Below are positions 1-5,351 of a stretch of 5,351 bases of DNA, in pieces. The notes below the pieces were generated by a model. It was not told where the DNA came from. It did no database searches and saw only the letters and a program-made list of their open reading frames with translations. A program made the translations under genes and the position numbers. Position 1 is the first letter of the stretch. Every line of letters begins with the position of its first letter. Where the stretch lies: assembly GCA_018268875.1 (NCBI GenBank), contig JAFDVT010000534.1, positions 1 to 5,351 on the forward strand. Direction: 5' to 3'. This DNA is from Acidobacteriota bacterium (GTDB taxonomy: Bacteria > Acidobacteriota > Terriglobia > Bryobacterales > Bryobacteraceae).

Positions 1-27
1 AGTATAACCGATCCATACTGGAAGTTG

Positions 28-444
28 ATGCAAAACCCGGGCCGCGAAACCATGTACTACGACGGTCATTGTGGTCTCTGCCATCACGCCGTCCGGTTCG
101 TTCTCAAACACGACGCCGACGGCTCGCGCTTCCGCTTCGCGCCGCTCGATTCCGATTCGTTTCGCCGCACGATCCCCGAGGCCATCCGCGCGAACCTGCC
201 CGATAGCGTCGTCATCTGGACCCACGGCCAGCAGGCCCTCGCACAGTCGGCGGCAATTCTGCACATCCTCGCCCGGTTAGGTGGCGCCTGGGCCGTGATC
301 GCCGCCATTGGGCGACTCTTTCCCAGGCCTTTTCTCGACTGGACCTACGCCAACGTCGCCGCGATCCGCCACCGGCTATTCGCCCGTCCGGAGGCCGCCT
401 GTCCGCTGCTGCCCAAACATCTGCGCGACCGTTTCGAACCCTAG
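28..444 (+). CDS. DCC family (DUF393) thiol-disulfide oxidoreductase-like protein
   Basis: Small thioredoxin-like protein of the DCC/DUF393 family. Members are predicted thiol-disulfide oxidoreductases, but their substrates are mostly unknown. Seen: the family signature YYDGHCGLC near the N-terminus, giving the CxxC pair C15 and C18 when counted from the ATG at 28. It is followed by a basic helix (HHAVRFVLKHD), the FRFAPLDS strand and a hydrophobic middle. The C-terminus WTYANVAAIRHRLF...CPLLPKHLRDRF is typical of the family, so the 138 aa look complete. No signal peptide is visible, so it is probably cytoplasmic. The start is uncertain: TTG at 25, ATG at 28 and ATG at 52 are all in frame, and the frame stays open to the window edge. 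ATG 28 is preferred because ATG 52 would cut into the first beta strand. The GGAAG at 20-24 is only 3 nt from ATG 28, which is too close for a good ribosome site. The gene converges with the small - strand gene and shares CTAG with its stop. Confidence 0.85.
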   Translation: MQNPGRETMYYDGHCGLCHHAVRFVLKHDADGSRFRFAPLDSDSFRRTIPEAIRANLPDSVVIWTHGQQALAQSAAILHILARLGGAWAVIAAIGRLFPRPFLDWTYANVAAIRHRLFARPEAACPLLPKHLRDRFEP

Positions 445-731
445 AACCGGTCCTCGACCACGCGGAGAATCGACGCCGGGAACCCGCGCTCCAGGAGCGC
501 CCCGCGAACCTCTTCCACACGCGTCGAATAAGCGGGAAATTCGACAAAACTCATTCCCGCGTCGCCATGCTGGATCTCCGGATTGATCGGGAACGGCAGC
601 GCCGCGATCGTTTCCAGGACCTCTTCCAGTTGCCGCGCTCCCGCCGTGATTCGTAGCAACACCAGGCCGCCTTCGGCGCCGTGCAACAACGAATTTTCAA
701 AATGAGGATGTTGACTTTCCAGAACCGTCAT
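441..731 (-). CDS. Uncharacterised 96-aa protein under a SAM riboswitch, predicted ferredoxin/ACT-like fold
   Basis: I do not recognise this family. The sequence alternates as beta (22-29, GLVLLRIT), alpha (32-44), beta (47-55), beta (59-68, SFVEFPAY), alpha (69-83) and beta (86-93, ASILRVVE). This is the beta-alpha-beta-beta-alpha-beta order of ferredoxin-like and ACT-like domains. There is no signal peptide, membrane segment or cysteine, so it is probably a small cytoplasmic protein. The frame runs upstream to a TTG at 833, but that codon lies inside the terminator hairpin. The ATG at 731 is therefore chosen; it has AAGGAG at 749-744, 12 nt away, which is somewhat long. The only upstream control seen is the SAM-II-type riboswitch and terminator at 934-799, so expression should respond to S-adenosylmethionine. 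By analogy with other SAM-regulated genes, a role in methionine, sulfur or methyl metabolism is possible, but this is inference from the leader only. The protein ends on CTAG shared with the convergent DCC-family gene. That the gene is real is fairly secure; its function is unknown. Confidence 0.75.
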   Translation of the reverse strand: MTVLESQHPHFENSLLHGAEGGLVLLRITAGARQLEEVLETIAALPFPINPEIQHGDAGMSFVEFPAYSTRVEEVRGALLERGFPASILRVVEDRF

Positions 732-743
732 AACCGCGTCGAA

Positions 744-749
744 CTCCTT
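744..749 (-). promoter_or_regulatory. Shine-Dalgarno sequence for the 96-aa gene
   Basis: AAGGAG read on the - strand, 12 nt before the ATG at 731. It is the only good ribosome-binding match between the terminator and the gene. It supports the ATG at 731 over the upstream TTG codons at 833 and 800, the first of which is buried in the terminator stem. The spacing is longer than the usual 5-9 nt. Confidence 0.55.
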
Positions 750-798
750 TTCTTCAGCCTGCTGCGCGAAGCGGAGGGGACCAACAACGGGGCATTCC

Positions 799-838
799 AA
801 AAAGGAAAAACCCCTGTTGGCGAAACGCCACAAGGGTT
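799..838 (-). terminator. Intrinsic terminator of the SAM-II leader
   Basis: On the - strand the arm AACCCTTGTGGCG (838-826) pairs through a TTT loop with CGCCAACAGGGGTT (822-809). This gives about 13 base pairs with one bulged A and one G-U pair. The stem runs into a T-rich stretch, TTTTTCCTTTTT, at 810-799. It sits between the riboswitch aptamer and the ribosome site of the 96-aa gene, where an attenuator belongs. The + strand reading has no T tract after the hairpin, so it should act only on - strand transcripts. An alternative hairpin pairs 850-845 (CACAAG) with 834-829 (CTTGTG) and would take the 5' arm away from the terminator. Confidence 0.8.
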
Positions 839-860
839 CAAATTCTTGTGTGGACCGTCC

Positions 861-934
861 GCCTTTAGCACTTTTTTACGTGGTTGCAAGTAGCTCGGAC
901 CGGTGTGGAACAGCGGTCCTAAATCACTCCACGT
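861..934 (-). ncRNA. SAM-II-type riboswitch aptamer with extra hairpin in loop 1
   Basis: Cis-regulatory RNA expected to bind S-adenosylmethionine. Read on the - strand it has the SAM-II pseudoknot layout. P1 is ACGTGG (934-929) with CCACGT (883-878). The conserved GTGATTT follows the 5' arm (927-921). TTGCAACCACGT precedes an A-rich linker, and the conserved GTGCTAAAGG closes the element. P2 pairs AGC and ACTT (895-893, 891-888) with AAGTGCT (873-867), leaving T892 bulged. Unlike the compact classical form, loop 1 carries an inserted hairpin, GGACCG (919-914) with CGGTCC (902-897) around an 11-nt loop; this resembles long-loop SAM-II variants. The motif was identified by eye from remembered consensus, not by a covariance search. 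It lies just after a promoter and before an intrinsic terminator, so SAM would be expected to reduce expression of the 96-aa gene. Confidence 0.82.
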
Positions 935-943
935 TTCAAAGGA

Positions 944-972
944 AGAATATCACGCGATTTTGCGCGATGCAA
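944..972 (-). promoter_or_regulatory. Predicted sigma70-type promoter for the riboswitch transcript
   Basis: On the - strand, TTGCAT (972-967) and TATTCT (949-944) are separated by exactly 17 nt and partly match the -35 and -10 consensus boxes. Transcription would start near 937, two or three bases before the 5' arm of riboswitch stem P1 at 934. The element lies between the response-regulator stop and the aptamer, so the small gene can be transcribed apart from the kinase operon. The match is partial, and support comes mainly from spacing and position. Confidence 0.45.
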
Positions 973-983
973 TGGATTTCTTG

Positions 984-2396
984 TTAGCTGCGAACGCTCT
1001 TCTTAATCTCGATGCTCAGGCGCTTGATCTTCTGATTCACCGTCGACAACGGGATCCGCAGCAGCTCGGCGGCTTCGGTTTGGCTGTAACTGCACTTCTC
1101 CAGAGCCTCGATAATCTTGCGCCGTTCGAAGTCGGCCACGATCTCGAACAGCGACGCGTCCGGCGCCAGATGCCCCGTCTCGTCGCGGCGGATGCGCATG
1201 CCCCCGGCGTGCAACAACTGTTCCGGGAACACCTCCGCCGACACCGTGGGACCGCCCGCTAACACCACCGCGCGTTCCACCACGTTTTCCAACTCGCGAA
1301 CATTGCCCGGCCAGTTGTACTCCATCAGCAACTGCAGCGCCTCGGCGTCGAACCGCACCTCGAACGGCTTCTCGTTCTCCTTGCAGTACCTCGCGAAAAA
1401 GTACGACACCAGCAGCGGGATATCGGACTTGCGCTCGCGCAGCGGCGGCAGAAGGATGTTGATCACGTTCAGCCGGTAATACAGATCCTCGCGGAACTTG
1501 CCTTCGTCCACCAGGCGCCGCAGATCAGCGTTGGTGGCCGCCAGGATGCGAACGTCCACGCGAACCGTTTCGGTCGACCCCACCGGCATGAACTCTTTTT
1601 CCTGGATCACGCGCAGCAATTTGGCCTGTGTCTCAAGGCTGATCGTTCCGATCTCATCCAGGAAAATCGTCCCGCGGTCGGCTGCTTCAAAGTAGCCTTT
1701 CTTCGACGCGACCGCGCCAGTAAAGGTGCCTTTCATGTGCCCGAACAACGCGGATTCCAGCAGTTCCGGCGGTACCGAGCCGCTATTCACGGCGATGAAC
1801 GGTTCGTCGGCGCGAGGCGAATTGGCGTGAATCGCCTTGGCGATCAGTTCCTTGCCCGTGCCCGTTTCGCCGCTCACCAGGATCGTCGCGCGGCTCGAAG
1901 CCACCTGCGTCACAAGATCCAGAACCCGCAGCATCGTATCGCTCTTGCCGACGATATTCGGAAAGCTGTAACGCTGCTTCAGCGCCCGCTTCAGAGCCAG
2001 GTTCTCCGACTCCAGGCGCCGCTTCGAAATCATCCGCTCGATTTCGATCAGCAGCTTTTCGTTGTCCCAGGGCTTGGAAAAATAGTCCGCCGCGCCGCGC
2101 TTCAGCGCCTCTACCGCAATCTCGATCGAGCCGTACGCCGTGATCAGGAACACCGGCGTTTCCACACCGCGAGCCTGCAGCACGCCCAGCACATCCATGC
2201 CCGTGCCGTCCGGCAACGACAGGTCCAGCAGGATCAGGTCGTAAGGACCCGTCTCCGACGCCTTCTCGATGCCTTCGGCGGCCGTCGTGGCCATCGTGAC
2301 CTGATAGTCGTACAGCGACAGCAGGTCGAACAGACTCTCGCGGATGTCCGCTTCGTCGTCGATGACGAGGATGTGACCTTTTGTGTAGTTATTCAC
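984..2396 (-). CDS. NtrC-family sigma54-dependent response regulator
   Basis: Cytoplasmic two-component regulator that activates RNA polymerase-sigma54 by ATP hydrolysis after phosphorylation; 470 aa, normal for the NtrC family. The receiver (about 7-125) has the acidic pair D13/D14, phosphoacceptor D58 (LLLDLSLPDG), T86 and K108. The AAA+ domain (about 147-375) has Walker A GETGTGKE (176-183), Walker B IFLDE (244-248) and the arginine-bearing REDLYYRLN segment, followed by WPGNVRELENVVERAV. The sigma54-contact loop reads GTFTGA (223-228) rather than the usual GAFTGA, and the preceding segment reads ESALFGH instead of ESELFGH. A Fis-type helix-turn-helix forms the C-terminus (about 423-463, SQTEAAELLRIPLSTVNQKIKRL). 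The start is GTG, overlapping the kinase stop as GTGA. No Shine-Dalgarno sequence is visible, so translation is probably coupled to the kinase. The kinase is its likely partner; the target genes are not visible here. Confidence 0.95.
   Translation of the reverse strand: MNNYTKGHILVIDDEADIRESLFDLLSLYDYQVTMATTAAEGIEKASETGPYDLILLDLSLPDGTGMDVLGVLQARGVETPVFLITAYGSIEIAVEALKRGAADYFSKPWDNEKLLIEIERMISKRRLESENLALKRALKQRYSFPNIVGKSDTMLRVLDLVTQVASSRATILVSGETGTGKELIAKAIHANSPRADEPFIAVNSGSVPPELLESALFGHMKGTFTGAVASKKGYFEAADRGTIFLDEIGTISLETQAKLLRVIQEKEFMPVGSTETVRVDVRILAATNADLRRLVDEGKFREDLYYRLNVINILLPPLRERKSDIPLLVSYFFARYCKENEKPFEVRFDAEALQLLMEYNWPGNVRELENVVERAVVLAGGPTVSAEVFPEQLLHAGGMRIRRDETGHLAPDASLFEIVADFERRKIIEALEKCSYSQTEAAELLRIPLSTVNQKIKRLSIEIKKSVRS
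2393..2396 (-). other. GTGA stop-start overlap coupling kinase and regulator
   Basis: The kinase stop TGA (2395-2393) overlaps the regulator start GTG (2396-2394) in a four-base GTGA. No Shine-Dalgarno sequence is visible in the preceding 24 nt, so the regulator probably depends on ribosomes terminating on the kinase. This keeps the two partners in a linked ratio. Confidence 0.8.
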
Positions 2397-5326
2397 AAGA
2401 CGTTCGAAACAACAGCAGCGGCGGCTCCGACCGCCTGATGTTCATTCTGCACGGTAGCATCCGCCACCGCCGCCTGCTGAGGAGGAGGGGGAGGAGGTTG
2501 AGGCACCGCGACCTTCCGCCCGGCGAGCGGGAACGTGATCAGAAACACCGTACCTTCGCCCAGCTTGCTCGACACCTCGATATTGCCGCCGTGTTCGCGC
2601 ACAATGCCGTAGGTCACCGACAGTCCCAAGCCGGTCCCCTTCTTCGGACCCTTGGTGGTAAAGAACGGATCGTAAATTCGCGCCAGGTACTCGGCCGGAA
2701 TGCCATCGCCCGTGTCGGCTACCTCGATCCGCGCGTGATCGTCTTCGGTCCAGGTGCGAATCGCAAGCTTGCCCCCGTTCGGCATCGCGTCGCGCGCGTT
2801 CAGGAACAGGTTCAAAAACACCTGCTGCAGTTTACCGCTGTTGCCCTTTACGAGGCCCAGCCCGCCGTCGACTTCGAACGCGACCTTCACCTGCGACTTC
2901 TGCAACTGGTGCTCCACCAGCGAAAACGTCTCGCGAACCAGTTTGTTGATGTCCACCTGCACAAAGTCGGTGCCGGAGGTGCGCGAAAAACTCAGCAGCG
3001 AATTGACGATCTCGCTCGCCCGGAACGTCTGCTTAGCGATCTTGTCGAGCAACTTCGACTTCGGATCTTCGCCCGAAATCTGCTTGGCCAGCATCTGCGC
3101 GTAGGTCGAAATCACCGCCAGCGGCGTATTCACTTCATGCGCGACACCGGCCGCCAGCAAACCGATTGACGACAGCTTGTCGGCCTGCATCAGGCGCTGT
3201 TCGAGCGTCGCCCGATCCGTGACGTCATCGAAAATAATCAGCCGCCCGATCTGTTGGCCGTCCTTCGACACCAGCGGCGCGACAGCTAGGTTCAGAATCG
3301 CCTCGCGGCCATTCTGGCGCAGCGTGAACTTGTAAATATTGTGGATTCCGCTTTCGGACCGCAATTCGCCCAGGCGGAACACCAGGTCGCGCGGGAACAG
3401 ATCCTGCAGCCTTTGTCCCACCGCCTTGCGGCGCGGAATCCCGGTCAACCGTTCGATCTGCGTGTTCCAGCTTTCCACGCGATCGTCCAAATCGGCGGCC
3501 AAAATGCCGACGTTGATCGACTCGACGATGTTTTCCGAAAACTCCTTCAGCCGTTCGTACTCTTCCACCTTCCGGGCCAGCGAACGGTACAGCAGCGCGT
3601 TGTCGATGGCGATGCCGACATAGCCCGACAGCGTCATCACCAGTTCCACATCGTCGCTCGACAGGAACGTCCCTTCGCGCGTGCGGCTGACGCCCAGGTA
3701 CGCGATCGTCTTGCCCCGAACCGAACAGGGCATGTAATACGTCAGGTCCAAATCCGCAATCGTCGCGCGAACCGCTTGCGGCATTTCGTCGGACTGCACG
3801 TCGATGGCGAATTTGGTCTGCTCAAAGAACAGGTACGGCTTGTCGGGATGCTCGTCCAGAAAACTCAGGTCGTACGGCAGCATGCCCCACGGCCGGCCCG
3901 CGCGTTCGGTGGCCGTCTTCAGGTGGAACTCGCCGTTTTCGTCGGCCACAAAGAACGCCACGTTTTCGATCAGCAGCGTCGCCTGCAAACGGTCGGCCAC
4001 CGATTGCAGCATGACGTCGAGGTCGGTCTGCGCGCTCAACTCCCGTCCGAACTCCACCAGCGTGCGGCGATAGTTGTAACTGTCCTTGTAAAAGACGTAT
4101 CGGTTCAACTGCTCTTCGAGCCAGTTTCGAATCGGCTGGAAGACGAACGTCGCAATCAGCACCAGCGCCACAACGGCGGTGGCCGTCAGGTCCTTCGGCG
4201 AGGTTACCGAGTACACGACGCCGTACATGCAGGCCAGCACCGCGAGCGTGGCAAGCGTGTAAATGTAGCCCTGCTGGAAGATGATTTCGGCGTCCATCAA
4301 CCGGTAACGCAGAATCGCGTAGGCCCAGCACAACGGCACCAGCGGCAGAAAGAACAGCGACAGTTCCATCCAATTGGCCGGGATGAATCCGCCAATGTAG
4401 GGAACCGCGTACAGGATCGCAAACGGAGCCAGGCCGTACACCACGCCGCGGCGCAGCCACGTCATCTGAGCGCGTACGATCGGTTCCGGCGAAAAGCGCT
4501 CCAGGCGCCATAACAGGAACGCACCCAGCGCCCCGTAGAGGCACATCACGCCCAGCCAGGCCCGGTCCAGCGCCCACAGCATTTCGAGCAGTGGATTCGA
4601 AACCCGCAGCCATCCCAGCGCGAACCCGGCATAGGCGCCGAGCAACACAAACGGAGGCAGGTAAATCGCCCACAAACGCCAGCGGCGGCCCCAACCCGAT
4701 TGCGGCGAATCCGGCGACGTCGACAGAACAAAGTGCAGAAAGATCGCCGGCGTCAGAATTCCCGCCAGCACATTGCCCCAGTACACGACCTTGTCAAACG
4801 CGTTCAGCTTGCCCGTATAGTGCAGGCAGAACAGCCCGAAAGCCGAAAGGCACAGTCCGTAAAAATGAGCCGCTTTATGCGCGTTGCCGCGCCTCAGATA
4901 AACAAATAGCCCGATCGCCAGGTACAGAACGCCAATCAGATATTGGTAATAAATCGACCTGCCGGTGTGCCGTTCTCCGACGATCAACTGGGCGTCGGCC
5001 GGCAGACCTTTGCGTTCGAAATGATACTTGGCCGATTTCCAGGACCCGATCCGCATCAGAATCTGCGGAACGTCGATGGCGCGCTGCACCGTCAGCGATT
5101 CGATGCCGGTCAGCTTGTCGCCCTTGCGAATGCCCGCGTTATCGGCCGGGCTTCCGGAAACGATGTGGGAGGCGATGACGCCGTTCGAGGTCTCAATCCA
5201 GGTGACGCCGTCGTCCGGCAGGTGATACAGCCACTGCTGTTGCAGATTGATTCCGGCAACAATCACCGCCGCCAACGTGAGGATGGCGAACAGCGCCGAA
5301 ACAAACTGTCGTTTTAGGTCACTCAC
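2393..5326 (-). CDS. Membrane sensor histidine kinase: PDZ, 10 TM, GAF, PAS, HisKA, HATPase
   Basis: Inner-membrane sensor kinase of 977 aa that should phosphorylate the adjacent NtrC-type regulator. TM1 (9-27) is followed by a PDZ domain (about 40-110, SPADNAGIRKGDKL), predicted periplasmic from the basic N-terminus. Nine more hydrophobic segments follow, near 127-144, 152-170, 181-202, 216-239, 257-273, 293-311, 319-339, 354-372 and 380-397. Basic residues fall on the inner side throughout. Cytoplasmic parts are GAF (about 425-580), a short coiled linker, PAS (about 596-705), HisKA with H730 in AHEVNTPL, and HATPase. The HATPase has N843, DTGDGI (871-876), DPFFTTKG (886-893) and GTGLGL (897-902), so all catalytic boxes look intact. 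A proline/alanine-rich tail of about 40 residues follows. The start is GTG at 5326, with AGGGG 8 nt upstream. The frame is open to the window edge, so an earlier start cannot be excluded. The signal is unknown; the PDZ suggests an envelope peptide or protein. Confidence 0.93.
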   Translation of the reverse strand: MSDLKRQFVSALFAILTLAAVIVAGINLQQQWLYHLPDDGVTWIETSNGVIASHIVSGSPADNAGIRKGDKLTGIESLTVQRAIDVPQILMRIGSWKSAKYHFERKGLPADAQLIVGERHTGRSIYYQYLIGVLYLAIGLFVYLRRGNAHKAAHFYGLCLSAFGLFCLHYTGKLNAFDKVVYWGNVLAGILTPAIFLHFVLSTSPDSPQSGWGRRWRLWAIYLPPFVLLGAYAGFALGWLRVSNPLLEMLWALDRAWLGVMCLYGALGAFLLWRLERFSPEPIVRAQMTWLRRGVVYGLAPFAILYAVPYIGGFIPANWMELSLFFLPLVPLCWAYAILRYRLMDAEIIFQQGYIYTLATLAVLACMYGVVYSVTSPKDLTATAVVALVLIATFVFQPIRNWLEEQLNRYVFYKDSYNYRRTLVEFGRELSAQTDLDVMLQSVADRLQATLLIENVAFFVADENGEFHLKTATERAGRPWGMLPYDLSFLDEHPDKPYLFFEQTKFAIDVQSDEMPQAVRATIADLDLTYYMPCSVRGKTIAYLGVSRTREGTFLSSDDVELVMTLSGYVGIAIDNALLYRSLARKVEEYERLKEFSENIVESINVGILAADLDDRVESWNTQIERLTGIPRRKAVGQRLQDLFPRDLVFRLGELRSESGIHNIYKFTLRQNGREAILNLAVAPLVSKDGQQIGRLIIFDDVTDRATLEQRLMQADKLSSIGLLAAGVAHEVNTPLAVISTYAQMLAKQISGEDPKSKLLDKIAKQTFRASEIVNSLLSFSRTSGTDFVQVDINKLVRETFSLVEHQLQKSQVKVAFEVDGGLGLVKGNSGKLQQVFLNLFLNARDAMPNGGKLAIRTWTEDDHARIEVADTGDGIPAEYLARIYDPFFTTKGPKKGTGLGLSVTYGIVREHGGNIEVSSKLGEGTVFLITFPLAGRKVAVPQPPPPPPQQAAVADATVQNEHQAVGAAAAVVSNVL

Positions 5327-5351
5327 CCTACCGACCCCTACCGAAGAGACA

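Noticed and set aside
441..833. Longer 130-aa form of the small - strand gene starting at TTG 833
   Set aside because: The first codons coincide with the terminator hairpin and its T tract (833-799), and no ribosome site precedes them. The ATG at 731 with AAGGAG upstream is more plausible.
835..850. tRNA-like GGTTCAAATTC on the + strand, resembling a T arm
   Set aside because: The surrounding sequence has no matching acceptor, D or anticodon arms, and the stem needs several G-U pairs. The same bases form the terminator and antiterminator on the - strand.
861..934. S-box (SAM-I) riboswitch, suggested by GCAACC and GTGCTAAA
   Set aside because: The four-way junction of SAM-I and the GGAGGGACTGGCCC segment are missing. 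The H-type pseudoknot layout with GTGATTT fits SAM-II instead.
951..968. CGCG inverted repeat (ATCGCG...CGCGTGAT) as a terminator for the regulator operon
   Set aside because: The core stem is only about 4-5 bp and no proper T tract follows. The bases fit better as the spacer of the predicted promoter.
3341..4513. 390-codon + strand open frame, with similar long + strand frames at 1737-2438 and 2381-3169
   Set aside because: These lie opposite the well-supported kinase and regulator genes. They are rich in Arg, His and Gln with no recognisable domain, as expected for shadows of G+C-rich coding DNA.
3822..4694. 290-codon - strand frame overlapping the kinase
   Set aside because: Out-of-frame shadow of the kinase membrane and GAF region, of Ala/Gly/Arg-rich composition with no domain.
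984..5326. PrsK/PrsR exosortase-associated pair, also a GAF kinase with a sigma54 regulator
   Set aside because: The kinase here is longer, with a PDZ and a PAS domain, and no exosortase or PEP-CTERM gene is present. The names are not supported.

Overview
This 5.35 kb window is about 60% G+C and densely coded. It looks like bacterial chromosome. The large multi-domain histidine kinase paired with an NtrC-type regulator, and the G+C-rich third codon positions, would fit an Acidobacteria (Bryobacterales/Solibacter-like) or other soil or environmental Gram-negative lineage. That placement is inference; nothing in the window fixes the taxon. No rRNA, tRNA, mobile element or CRISPR array was seen.

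Layout. At the left edge a DCC/DUF393-family thiol-disulfide oxidoreductase-like gene runs on the + strand (about 28-444). It converges tail to tail with a small - strand gene (441-731, 96 aa), and the two stop codons share the bases CTAG. Upstream of the small gene, the 250 bp between it and the next gene hold a compact regulatory leader. In transcription order on the - strand this contains a sigma70-like promoter (972-944), a SAM-II-type S-adenosylmethionine riboswitch aptamer with an extra hairpin (about 934-861), an intrinsic terminator (838-799) and a Shine-Dalgarno sequence (749-744). The rest of the window, 984-5326 on the - strand, is a two-gene signalling operon. It encodes a 977-aa membrane histidine kinase (periplasmic PDZ, ten membrane segments, GAF, PAS, HisKA, HATPase) followed by a 470-aa NtrC-family sigma54-activating response regulator. 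The kinase stop and regulator start overlap as GTGA.

How it works together. The kinase and regulator form a complete two-component pair: H730 of the kinase should feed D58 of the regulator, which then activates sigma54 promoters. No target promoter is recognised here. The riboswitch unit is separate. SAM would be expected to favour the terminator and switch the small gene off when SAM is plentiful. The small protein matches no family I recognise, but its sequence suggests a beta-alpha-beta-beta-alpha-beta (ferredoxin/ACT-like) fold. An unassigned gene directly under a SAM riboswitch is the most interesting part of the window.
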